A DNA stretch of 10,218 bases from Clostridia bacterium (GTDB taxonomy: Bacteria; Bacillota; Clostridia; Saccharofermentanales; Saccharofermentanaceae). The position numbers and the translations under genes are program-made. The notes beneath the pieces were generated by a model, which did not search any database, was not told the origin of the DNA, and saw only the letters and a program-made list of their open reading frames with translations. Positions 1 through 6,281 of the stretch are shown here, in pieces (position 1 is the first letter of the stretch; every line of letters begins with the position of its first letter). The stretch lies in the NCBI GenBank assembly GCA_017881645.1, contig JADGQQ010000059.1, positions 1 through 10,218 on the forward strand. The letters run 5' to 3'.

Positions 1-775
1 CCATGTATTCCTCAAGCTGCATCCGGAAATCCTCAATTGAGTCAAACTCCTGAAGATACAGCAATTCAGACTTTAGCAAACCGAAGAAGTTTTCCATCAC
101 GCTGTTATCCAAACAATTTCCTTTTCGGGACATGCTCTGACGAATTCCTTTTTCACGGAGCATCTTCTGGTACGATTTGTGTTGGTACTGCCACCCCTGA
201 TCAGAGTGGAAGATAAGTTGTGTGTTATCAGGAATCTTAGCAAATGCCTTCTTCAACATGTTGGTTACCTGCTCCAAAACAGGATGTTCTGAGATCTCAT
301 AGCTGACAATTTCACCGTTGTACATATCCAGAACAGGCGACAGATATAGCTTGCGGCCAAAGAGACTGAATTCTGTAATGTCTGTCGTCCATTTCTGGTT
401 GGGTGTCTCTGCCTGAAAGTCCCGATTTAGTAAGTTCGGGGCGATCATTCCTAGTTCTCCTTTGTACGACCGATATTTCTTCATCCGAACACGACATGTC
501 AGGTGTTCCTGTTTCATCAGCTTCATTACCAATTTGTGGTTTGTGTTGTAACCGCGGTTGTGAAGCTCCATTGCTACGCGTCTGTAACCGTAACGGCCGG
601 TATGTTCACAGCAAATGGCATGTATCTCTGCCCGCACATCTGTGTGCTTGTCCTGTCGATCCAATCGCTTGTAAATAGCATAGTAAGTACTCCTGGGGAT
701 TCCTGCGAGTTTCAGAAGCGCTTCCAGCGGATAGTCGCACCTTAGTTCCGAGACAACTCTTACTTTGTCTTCTTT
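1..775 (-). CDS. IS3-family transposase OrfB (DDE integrase core), 3' end beyond window
   Basis: This is the catalytic half of the transposase, which cuts and joins the IS ends. About 258 codons are visible without a stop. Reading down the minus strand I see an HTH_21-like N-terminal part (ALLKLAGIPRSTYYAIYKR, then GRYGYRRV) followed by an rve integrase core. Its acidic residues are D in WTTDIT, D in HSDQGWQY and E in NSVMENFFGLLKSE. Exactly 35 residues separate the second D from the E, the IS3-family DD(35)E spacing. The visible part ends at QLEEYM, probably a few tens of residues before the true end. I see no good ATG at the front. The frame is -1 relative to orfA and overlaps its last codons, so it is probably made as an OrfAB fusion by frameshifting. 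The start given is the approximate shift point, not an initiation codon. Confidence 0.92.
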
Positions 776-1260
776 TTGGATTTTTCCCGCTCGGCAACTA
801 AGGCGTTCAATTTTTTTAGGTAGGCATTCTCCATCTCGAGTTGCTGAATGCGCTCCTTGAATTGTTCTTCTTGTGACAGTGGCTTCTTAGAAGGCGGTTG
901 CTTTGGCACTTTAGGTAGCCTACCTTTCTTCGTATCTTGCAGCGCCTCAACTCCGTATTCCAGATATTTCTTCTCCCAAGCAAATAAAGTACCCTCGGCC
1001 GGAATTCCCACTTGCGCGGCTGCATGAAGATAGGATAATTCATTTGCCCGCCGATATTCAATAGCATACAGCTTGAATTCTGCTGAATATTTTTGCTTCA
1101 GGCCAACAAGGCCTTCGATGCCCGATTCGCAATAATTAGCCCACCATCTACGCACCGCTTTTTCGGGTATGCCATATTTTTTTGCCGTCCCCTTAGCTGG
1201 CTTTCCTGATTCCAACTCCTGAACAATCTTGATCCTAAACTCATGACTATACTTGGTCAT
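760..1260 (-). CDS. IS3-family transposase OrfA (HTH, DNA-binding subunit)
   Basis: OrfA is a 166-residue DNA-binding protein of an IS150-type element; it recognises the IS ends and, when fused to OrfB, directs the transposase. Residues about 1-55 form a first helix-turn-helix (EFRIKIVQELESGKPAKGTA, then YGIPEKAVRRWW). Residues about 57-110 form a second, repeated one (YSAEFKLYAIEYRR, then VGIPAEGTLFAWEKKY). Residues 110-130 are a Lys/Pro-rich linker. Residues about 130-155 are a heptad-patterned leucine zipper (FKERIQQLEMENAYLKKLNA), expected to mediate dimerisation. The ATG at 1258-1260 has GGAGGTG seven bases upstream on the minus strand. That ribosome site lies inside a long inverted repeat (see the hairpin at 1266-1310). 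The gene is full length for its group and undamaged. Confidence 0.93.
   Translation of the reverse strand: MTKYSHEFRIKIVQELESGKPAKGTAKKYGIPEKAVRRWWANYCESGIEGLVGLKQKYSAEFKLYAIEYRRANELSYLHAAAQVGIPAEGTLFAWEKKYLEYGVEALQDTKKGRLPKVPKQPPSKKPLSQEEQFKERIQQLEMENAYLKKLNALVAEREKSKKKTK
770..777 (-). other. probable -1 programmed frameshift site joining orfA to orfB
   Basis: On the minus strand the orfA frame reads TCC AAA AAG AAG close to its end. Moving back one base at the A-run gives the orfB frame (AAA GAA GAC AAA GTA). IS150-type elements typically shift at A AAA AAG. Here the heptamer is C AAA AAG, so only the A-site lysine tRNA can re-pair fully after slipping. No stimulatory hairpin was worked out downstream. 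The need for a shift is inferred from the missing start codon of orfB and the overlap with orfA (stop at 760-762). Confidence 0.55.
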
Positions 1261-1265
1261 AAAGA

Positions 1266-1310
1266 TGCACCTCCAAACATTGAACTATTTCGTCCAACAT
1301 TTGGGGTGCA
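1266..1310 (-). promoter_or_regulatory. RBS-sequestering hairpin in the IS leader
   Basis: The minus-strand RNA from 1310 to 1266 can fold into a near-continuous 19-base-pair stem. The 5' arm is UGCACCCCAAAUGUUGGAC, the loop GAAAUA, and the 3' arm GUUCAAUGUUUGGAGGUGCA. The stem has one bulged A and three G-U pairs. The 3' arm contains the whole GGAGGUG ribosome site of orfA, while the 5' arm is made of the IS terminal sequence. Only transcripts that start outside the IS, or at its very tip, would contain both arms. Such leaders are known to block translation from read-through transcripts in IS10 and IS50; the same role here is inferred. Confidence 0.75.
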
Positions 1311-1315
1311 CTTCA
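1296..1315 (-). repeat. left terminal sequence of the IS
   Basis: The minus strand starts TGAAGTGCACCCCAAATG here, a typical outer end for IS150-group elements. The partner inverted repeat at the right end is outside the window, so the repeat cannot be confirmed by comparison. The flanking DNA outward (1316 onward on the plus strand) reads AAAGCTTCGGGG and belongs to the tail region of the AraC gene. Confidence 0.6.
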
Positions 1316-1354
1316 AAAGCTTCGGGGCGGTCTTTCTATTTGGATTGGAATTGT

Positions 1355-2281
1355 TCAGGAAGAGGATTCCATCAACAGCCTTTGTTTGAATTTCTTAGGG
1401 GTCATTTGACGATGTTTCTTAAACTGAGTAATGAAATAACTCGCATTTGAGAAACCGGTTTCCATGGCAATCTGACTTACATTCATTCCAGTACTTACAA
1501 GAAGCTTTTCCGCTTCAGTAACCCGCACATAGGTTAAATACTCTGAGAATGTTTTCCCGATCGATGATTTAAAGAACCGGGAAAAATAGCTGTAACTCAT
1601 ATTGCACATGGATGCCATTTTTTCCGCACTCACAGTCCGCATGTAATTCTCATCAATAAACGTAAGCACACTCTCCAAACGGGCAATATCCTCGTTGCGC
1701 ATGGTTGCGGTAATTCCGAGATTGACGCCCTGCGCATGCCATTTGCGAAGGAACCATAGGAAAATCTGACAAATGTTGGAGCGAACAGCAAGCTCAAAGC
1801 CATATTCGCGTATGCTGTATTCTCTGTTGGCATCTTCGACGAGGGATCCGACTTTCGTTTGGCTGAGTTCTTCAGCAGTAATCACTCGCTGGGGAGAAGA
1901 AGAAGACATAATGAACGGCATGATATATCTGGCTTCAAAGGACGTTCTGGATGTTGAGAAGAGCAGATATGGATCAAACTGAAGACAAATATACCGGCAA
2001 TATGGAAATCGGCGAAATGCGTGGGGTTCTTTGGCGTTTACCAGCAATAGATCGCCGTCCGAAATGCTGAACTCATGGCCGTTGACAGAAGCCATAAAAG
2101 TACCGTCCAGCACATAAATGATCTCGATATATTCATGATAGTGAGCGCTGATCTCATCACATCGCGGACCTTGGATATGCATATGCGAACAAAAGGGAAT
2201 GGGGTCGCCTTTGGATGTCTGCTTTATGTCTTCATATTGCGCATGTATCTGGTTATTTTCTGTCTGTATAGTGGAAGCCAT
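1355..2281 (-). CDS. AraC-family transcriptional regulator (cupin sensor plus C-terminal HTH)
   Basis: This is a 308-residue cytoplasmic regulator. Residues about 40-110 form a cupin-like effector domain, with HYHEYIEIIYVLDG at 47-60 and GDLLLVNAKEPHAF at 76-89, the two conserved cupin strands. Residues about 201-305 are the AraC DNA-binding domain with two helix-turn-helices: VSAEKMASMCNMSYSYFSRFFKSSIG, split around residues 217-242, and VSQIAMETGFSNASYFITQFKKH around 268-290, followed by the family signature MTPKKF. The ATG at 2281 is preceded by AGGAGG on the minus strand at good spacing. Such proteins often control sugar-use genes; the ligand cannot be told. An IS lies directly behind the gene but has not interrupted it. 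Its most likely target is the esterase-like gene starting at 2991, by proximity only. Confidence 0.93.
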   Translation of the reverse strand: MASTIQTENNQIHAQYEDIKQTSKGDPIPFCSHMHIQGPRCDEISAHYHEYIEIIYVLDGTFMASVNGHEFSISDGDLLLVNAKEPHAFRRFPYCRYICLQFDPYLLFSTSRTSFEARYIMPFIMSSSSPQRVITAEELSQTKVGSLVEDANREYSIREYGFELAVRSNICQIFLWFLRKWHAQGVNLGITATMRNEDIARLESVLTFIDENYMRTVSAEKMASMCNMSYSYFSRFFKSSIGKTFSEYLTYVRVTEAEKLLVSTGMNVSQIAMETGFSNASYFITQFKKHRQMTPKKFKQRLLMESSS

Positions 2282-2302
2282 ATTCGATTCCTCCTAGAGT
2301 CA

Positions 2303-2333
2303 GTCCGGCAGACGGATTGAAGATACATGCCGG
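2303..2333. repeat. inverted repeat in front of the AraC gene
   Basis: TCCGGCA at 2303-2309 and TGCCGGA at 2327-2333 are a perfect 7-base inverted repeat separated by 17 bases. It lies 22-52 bases upstream of the AraC start, just outside the ribosome site, in the probable leader. It could be a leader hairpin or an operator with two half-sites about two helical turns apart. No T-run follows in either direction, so it is not a terminator. Confidence 0.45.
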
Positions 2334-2404
2334 AATGCAATTATGAGTTTATCATATTCTTCGGAAAAGCGGTTACTATACAAACAATGATATGCAAAAA
2401 TCTG

Positions 2405-2704
2405 TTATTTTTTCCTATCTTCATAATCGTTTTTTGATTCGTGAAAATGATGTAAAGTTCTCATTACTTCTTCCGGCTTAATTTGTAAGCCATCACATAT
2501 TGAGATCAGTTTCCTTACAGTCACGTTGACGGTGCCTCTTTCGATGGAACAATAATAGGAATTATTAATATTTGCGGCTTCGGACAGGGAGTTTTGGGAC
2601 AAGCTCATTTTGTGTCGTGCTCGCTTCAAAATTATCCCCAAGTGTCGGGATGTGTGTTCGTCGAGGCAGGTCTGGTCTTCATCGGGCATTCCTGTTTCTG
2701 GCAT
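2405..2704 (-). CDS. small XRE-family helix-turn-helix regulator
   Basis: This 99-residue protein is mostly one HTH_XRE (Cro/CI-type) DNA-binding domain. Residues about 22-81 contain LGIILKRARHKMSLSQNSLS, then EAANINNSYYCSIERGTVN and VRKLISICDGLQIKPEEVM, which match the five-helix layout of the family. A short acidic N-terminus (1-20) and a His/Lys/Asp-rich tail (84-99) flank it; there is no sensor or membrane segment. The ATG at 2702-2704 has AAAGGGGG upstream on the minus strand, a good ribosome site. The gene is transcribed away from the esterase-like gene and toward the AraC gene, 123 bases from it, so the two could share a transcript. Size and layout fit a local repressor. The gene is visibly more AT-rich than the genes to its right. 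Confidence 0.9.
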   Translation of the reverse strand: MPETGMPDEDQTCLDEHTSRHLGIILKRARHKMSLSQNSLSEAANINNSYYCSIERGTVNVTVRKLISICDGLQIKPEEVMRTLHHFHESKNDYEDRKK

Positions 2705-2772
2705 ATGAATTTCCCCCTTTCAGCTGTGACCTTAGTCAAATATGTTTTTTATTAGCATCTACCTATTTATAA

Positions 2773-2802
2773 ATACTAATGAAAATAATTATAATTTATC
2801 AA
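2773..2802 (-). promoter_or_regulatory. candidate promoter for the XRE gene
   Basis: On the minus strand TTGATA (2802-2797) and TAGTAT (2778-2773) are separated by 18 bases, within an AT-rich stretch about 70 bases upstream of the XRE start. Both boxes resemble sigma-70/SigA sites, but such matches are common in AT-rich DNA. Confidence 0.4.
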
Positions 2803-2892
2803 GGTTGCGTGTCAATATGATATATACAAATTTCAACCATAAGAAATGTATGATTATCTTGATATTTGCTGATGAGTGAGAAACGAATCCAG

Positions 2893-2927
2893 TTGAAAGA
2901 AAGACAAAGGAATGTGATTCTTTTCAA
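2893..2927. repeat. inverted repeat just upstream of the esterase-like gene's promoter
   Basis: TTGAAAGAA at 2893-2901 and TTCTTTTCAA at 2918-2927 form an imperfect inverted repeat (nine pairs with one unpaired T) around a 16-base spacer. It abuts the candidate -35 box at 2928, where an activator would bind. It may be the operator of the AraC or the XRE regulator. Confidence 0.4.
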
Positions 2928-2956
2928 TTTACCGCACAGCTTAACTGGCGTATAAT
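2928..2956 (+). promoter_or_regulatory. candidate SigA promoter for the esterase-like gene
   Basis: TTTACC at 2928-2933 and a perfect TATAAT at 2951-2956 are 17 bases apart, the ideal spacing. Transcription would start near 2963, which leaves a short leader before the ATG at 2991 and argues against the TTG at 2961 as a start codon. The weak -35 box fits a promoter that needs an activator. Confidence 0.65.
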
Positions 2957-2990
2957 AAGTTTGGAATTTGTGGTGAATAGGGGATTCGTT

Positions 2991-5150
2991 ATGTCATTAA
3001 ATGCAATCCAACTGCCGGCCTGGGTGTCTACGGGAATGGTTTTTCAACAAGGTGTTCCGCTTCATCTTCACGGATCAGCGCAACGGCACATTACCATTCG
3101 ACTTGAAATCGTGAAAGACCCCACGGACGGACGGAAAGTATCCAAACTGGATACGGATTACGGTATTATTCATAGTAAAGATACCAGAGCGGATGAGAAC
3201 GGGAGTTTCTATTTTTCGCTTCCTTCCTATAAGGCTTCTACAGACGCCTATACTTTTATTTTCAGCACTCCGAATGAGACCATCACGGTGAAAGACCTCC
3301 GCTGCGGAGATGTCTGGTTGTTTTTCGGTTCTGTTCCTCTGTCCGTTCCGATTTCGAAGACCGGCGCTCCGAGAACTCCGCTTAAGGATTCCGCGCTGAA
3401 GCTGATTCGCTTTTTCACATCCCTTCGCGAGGGGGTGCCTACCGACGAACCGTGTTCTTTCGTGCCGAAATCATCCTTGCGGCAGTCATCCTGGATTACG
3501 GTACGTGACGGTGCCGCTTTAGCAGGTGTAACCGCGGTCGGATTTTCCATGGCATATCATCTGGCCGATCAGCTTCATTATCCGATCGGAATTATTGATC
3601 TGGCTGTGCAGGGATCAGCCATTTACAGCTGGATTTCCCGGAAGTCATTTCTATCGGACCCGGACCTCGTCGCCATCCTGAATGACAAGCAGTTATATCT
3701 GGATGAAGAAGAGTGGGGCCGCAGGTTTTCCGGAGTCGGAGAAGAGCCGGCCATTTCCGCGGAAACCGCCGCTGACCCTGCATCTGAACCCGGGCAGGTA
3801 AATCCTGCCGCTGCTCCCGGGCAGGATCTGGCGCACAAAACCGTGAGTTCCGCGGGCAATATGAAGATCATGGCAGAAATACCGATTGTCCATACGGAGA
3901 AAAGGACGATTCCTATCGCTGACATTCCACAGGAACGCCGGATGACGCTGCTGTATAATCACAAAATTGCGCCGTTGCTGAACATGAATATCCGTGGAAT
4001 TGTTTTTGCGCCGGATCAGCAGGACAGTCTTTTTACTGACCGGTACGACACTCTGATGAGAGTCCTTCTGGCGGATCTTGCAGAAGTTTTCGGACCCAGG
4101 AAAATAACCAGCCGGCAAAACATTCCATCGCTCATTCTGCTCCGCACACACCCTGAATATGCGGATGCGGCCGATCCTTACAGGCTGACGCTGTTTAATG
4201 AGGCTGTCTCGGCCATTCGGCAAAAACTTCCCATGCCGATCGGCGTGTTAAGTCAGCATGACATGCTGCTTCCGGAAAAAGCCATGACTTTCTATCTTGG
4301 CAGACGTCTGTCCTTTATTGCAATGGGTCTCCATTTTACCCCGAAGATGCCGACGTCGTCTCCCGAATGCAACGGTGTTGAAATCGTCGGCAACAAAGCC
4401 ATGCTTTCCTTTGATAATACAAATGACGGCCTGAAGCTGGCTGAAAACGAATCTGTTCTTCGGGGATTTTCCGTCTGCGGAGATGACCGGGTGTACCGTC
4501 CCGCGCAGGCCAAAGTCCTGCATGGTGTTCGAGTCATGGTATGGCACGATGATATTTCCGTCCCTCGCGGCGTGACCTATGGGTTTAGTCCGATTCCGCA
4601 CAAGGCCACGTTCCGGAGCAGGACGGATCTGCCGGTCGTCCCGTTTCGATTTGACAGAGAACCCTCCAGATATTCACCGGATCTTACATTTACGCATTGT
4701 GAGCAGCTCACTTTTGTCGGGCTCGAAAAACCGGACTCGGATTTTTCGGTACTTCCTGTATACGAAGTGTGCAGAGGATCCGGCACTATATATCTCGAGA
4801 CACTGAACAGAACCGAGGGATCCGGTTCTTTGAGAATTGAATATTTCACGGAAGGCGGTGCTTTCTCGATTGCTCCGATTCTCCGGTATGCATCACTCTA
4901 TGCGCCTCTGGATCTTTCCTCTTTTCGTACTGTTAAAATCGATGTCTTCAATCCGGACCAGCAGACCAAAGAATTTCAAGTTGCCGGATTTGACGGTCCG
5001 GTCACGATAAAAACAGGTCTTATGTGGCAGACACTGCAGCTGACCTATTCGGAATCCTGTCCGATGATGCTGACACATTTTGAGATGACTGTTCTCGACC
5101 CTCAGAAGAAAGGTTCCATTTATATCGACAATATTCGCTTCTTTCAATGA
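2991..5150 (+). CDS. sialate O-acetylesterase-like (SASA/SGNH) protein lacking catalytic motifs, with C-terminal carbohydrate-binding-like domain
   Basis: The protein has 719 residues from the ATG at 2991, which follows AGGGGAT at 2979-2985. The scaffold matches the SASA esterases in order: LPAWVSTGMVFQQGVPLHLHG (N-terminal strands, 8-28), ITVKDLRCGDVWL (98-110), GVTAVGFSMAYHLADQL (179-195), IGIIDLAVQGSAIYSWIS (199-216), LYNHKIAPLLNMNIRGIVF (321-339) and YRPAQAKV...GVTYGFSPIP...DLPVVPFRFD (502-555). The catalytic blocks differ. GQSNM is replaced by GSVPL (113-117), so Val stands where Ser is expected; QGESN is replaced by PDQQD (341-345); the DIHP block reads DMLLP (424-428), with Leu for His. 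Residues about 250-290 are a low-complexity Ala/Pro/Glu linker. Residues about 590-719 resemble a galactose-binding-like jelly roll ending GSIYIDNIRF. There is no signal peptide, so it is probably cytoplasmic. A binding role, sensing role or divergent enzyme are all possible. Confidence 0.75.
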   Translation: MSLNAIQLPAWVSTGMVFQQGVPLHLHGSAQRHITIRLEIVKDPTDGRKVSKLDTDYGIIHSKDTRADENGSFYFSLPSYKASTDAYTFIFSTPNETITVKDLRCGDVWLFFGSVPLSVPISKTGAPRTPLKDSALKLIRFFTSLREGVPTDEPCSFVPKSSLRQSSWITVRDGAALAGVTAVGFSMAYHLADQLHYPIGIIDLAVQGSAIYSWISRKSFLSDPDLVAILNDKQLYLDEEEWGRRFSGVGEEPAISAETAADPASEPGQVNPAAAPGQDLAHKTVSSAGNMKIMAEIPIVHTEKRTIPIADIPQERRMTLLYNHKIAPLLNMNIRGIVFAPDQQDSLFTDRYDTLMRVLLADLAEVFGPRKITSRQNIPSLILLRTHPEYADAADPYRLTLFNEAVSAIRQKLPMPIGVLSQHDMLLPEKAMTFYLGRRLSFIAMGLHFTPKMPTSSPECNGVEIVGNKAMLSFDNTNDGLKLAENESVLRGFSVCGDDRVYRPAQAKVLHGVRVMVWHDDISVPRGVTYGFSPIPHKATFRSRTDLPVVPFRFDREPSRYSPDLTFTHCEQLTFVGLEKPDSDFSVLPVYEVCRGSGTIYLETLNRTEGSGSLRIEYFTEGGAFSIAPILRYASLYAPLDLSSFRTVKIDVFNPDQQTKEFQVAGFDGPVTIKTGLMWQTLQLTYSESCPMMLTHFEMTVLDPQKKGSIYIDNIRFFQ

Positions 5151-5160
5151 CCGGTCGGGT

Positions 5161-5182
5161 AACTCGGATCGAACTCGGATCG
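5161..5182. repeat. tandem direct repeat AACTCGGATCG x2
   Basis: AACTCGGATCG occurs at 5161-5171 and again at 5172-5182, exactly in tandem, between the esterase-like gene and the second AraC gene. An 11-base period (about one helical turn) with same-orientation half-sites is the arrangement AraC-type proteins often bind. It may be the autoregulatory site of the gene at 5254, or only a slippage duplication. Confidence 0.5.
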
Positions 5183-5192
5183 ATGCGGTGTA

Positions 5193-5231
5193 CGTTTATG
5201 CGCGAAAATGTTAGAATATTCTGAATAAACG
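5193..5231. repeat. inverted repeat in the leader of the second AraC gene
   Basis: CGTTTAT at 5193-5199 and ATAAACG at 5225-5231 are perfect 7-base inverted copies around an AT-rich spacer. A possible -10 box TAGAAT lies inside at 5212-5217. A short T-run follows at 5234-5238, but the stem is AT-rich and the loop 25 bases long, so an operator or leader structure is more likely than a terminator. No clear terminator follows the esterase-like gene. Confidence 0.35.
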
Positions 5232-5253
5232 CATTTTTGAAAGGTGCATCAAG

Positions 5254-6264
5254 ATGTTTGAGGATTTACTGCCTGCAGTTGAAAAAAGCATTCTGGAAGC
5301 ATCCGGTTCCATACCGGTGGTTTTCGAGGGCATTGAACATAATTTTGAAAAAAGCACACCTTTTCCGACGGCAAGCAAACACTCGTCTCATGAGCTGATG
5401 TATCTTCGCGGAGGAAGAGCTGAATTTCAAATCGGCGGCAGAACGGTGCTTCTTGAGAGAGGATCTTCTCTGGTTATCCGGCCCAATGTAAACCATGCCA
5501 TCAAGATCCTCAGCGGGCACGCCGATACGGTTGTTCTGTATTTTGGATTTTCACAGGATATTCGCGAAGCGCAGCTCGCACTTCGAATCACTTCCGAAAA
5601 TGTACGACAGAGTCAGGAGAGCCGGGTGACGGGACCATCCGTTCCGTCTGCACTTCGTGGAATTTCGACCAAAACACTCGAAAGTTTTCTGGATTTTGCC
5701 AGAGGGGATGAGGGTGAGGATTCACCCGCGGCTCCGTATCTCGTTATTTCCGGGAAGAGCCGTCAGGATATCGGGGCTCTGGTTGAACGGATCATGAAGG
5801 AAAGCATGCAGGACGCCTTTGCCAAAGATCTTATGATGCAGTTTCTTGCAATGGAACTGCTGGTTACTTTGTCGAGAGCGCTTCGTGAAGAATGGGAAGA
5901 GAGTCTGCGGGTGAAACACGGGAAAGCCAGAGAACTTGTGCTGATCGCGCGGGATTTTCTTGTGCAGAACCACGACAGAGGCATTGCTGTTGCCGATGCG
6001 GCCGCCTATGTATTTTTGAGCCAGGGATATTTTACCAGAGCATTTCGGGATGAGATCGGCATCAGTCCGATGGGCTTCCTGATGCAGGTTCGCGTTAACC
6101 ATGCCTGCAAGCTTCTGGCGCAAAAATCCATTAAGGTCAGCGGCGTGGCAATTCAGGTTGGATTTTCAAGCCCGCAGCGGTTTAATGTGGCATTTCGAAA
6201 ACACATGGGAATGACTCCGATGCAGTATCGCCAGATGGTGCTCGGATCCGGTACCGACACGTAA
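5254..6264 (+). CDS. AraC-family transcriptional regulator (second)
   Basis: This is a 336-residue cytoplasmic regulator. Residues about 20-105 form a cupin-type sensor: HSSHELMYLRGGRAEFQIGG at 43-62 and GSSLVIRPNVNHAIKI at 70-85. A middle region (105-220) includes a charged stretch at about 150-157. Residues about 223-328 form the DNA-binding domain, with HTH 1 around 243-269 (VADAAAYVFLSQGYFTRAF) and HTH 2 around 294-319 (VSGVAIQVGFSSPQRFNVAF), then the signature GMTPMQY. The ATG at 5254 follows GAAAGGTG at moderate spacing. It is not a close copy of the AraC protein at 1355-2281, because the sensor domains differ clearly. Only 17 bases separate its stop codon from folE, so it may sit on the fol transcript. 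Its target could be the upstream esterase-like gene, the fol genes or itself; the sequence does not decide. Confidence 0.93.
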   Translation: MFEDLLPAVEKSILEASGSIPVVFEGIEHNFEKSTPFPTASKHSSHELMYLRGGRAEFQIGGRTVLLERGSSLVIRPNVNHAIKILSGHADTVVLYFGFSQDIREAQLALRITSENVRQSQESRVTGPSVPSALRGISTKTLESFLDFARGDEGEDSPAAPYLVISGKSRQDIGALVERIMKESMQDAFAKDLMMQFLAMELLVTLSRALREEWEESLRVKHGKARELVLIARDFLVQNHDRGIAVADAAAYVFLSQGYFTRAFRDEIGISPMGFLMQVRVNHACKLLAQKSIKVSGVAIQVGFSSPQRFNVAFRKHMGMTPMQYRQMVLGSGTDT

Positions 6265-6273
6265 AGGTTCAAC

Positions 6274-6279
6274 AGGAGG
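6274..6279 (+). promoter_or_regulatory. folE ribosome binding site that questions the ATG start
   Basis: AGGAGG at 6274-6279 is only two bases from the ATG at 6282, unusually close. A TTG codon at 6288, in the same frame, is eight bases away, the normal spacing. The next in-frame ATG (6318) has no comparable site. Translation may therefore begin at TTG 6288, giving a protein two residues shorter. Confidence 0.5.
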
Positions 6280-6281
6280 AT

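Larger units (their letters stand above)
1..1315 (-). mobile_element. IS3-family (IS150 group) insertion sequence, left part; runs off the window
   Basis: The element is read on the minus strand from about position 1315 down past position 1. It carries orfA (two HTH modules and a leucine zipper) and orfB (DDE transposase) in overlapping frames, the usual IS3-family design. The left end appears to be at about 1315, where the minus strand reads TGAAGTGCACCCCAAATG, an end of the TG...CA type seen in IS150-group elements. The right end and any target duplication lie outside the window. Both reading frames are open with no stop codons in the visible part, so the copy could be active. It lies 39 bases beyond the stop codon of the AraC gene at 1355-2281 and points the same way, so transcription of that gene could run into it. 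The exact outer base of the left end is an inference. Confidence 0.9.

Noticed and set aside
606..797. Minus-strand open frame of 63 residues across the orfA-orfB junction
   Set aside because: It is in the third frame; the real orfB reading with the DDE motifs runs through the same DNA.
2961..2990. TTG at 2961 as the start of the esterase-like gene
   Set aside because: It falls at the expected transcription start of the TATAAT promoter and has no ribosome site. ATG 2991 has AGGGG at good spacing, and the family homology begins just after it.
3623..4223. Minus-strand frames of 100-176 residues inside the esterase-like gene
   Set aside because: They have no recognisable domain and no ribosome site. 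The plus strand carries clear family motifs through the same DNA.
5149..5156. GACCGGTC palindrome at the end of the esterase-like gene as a terminator
   Set aside because: The stem is only 4 pairs with no loop and no T-run follows.
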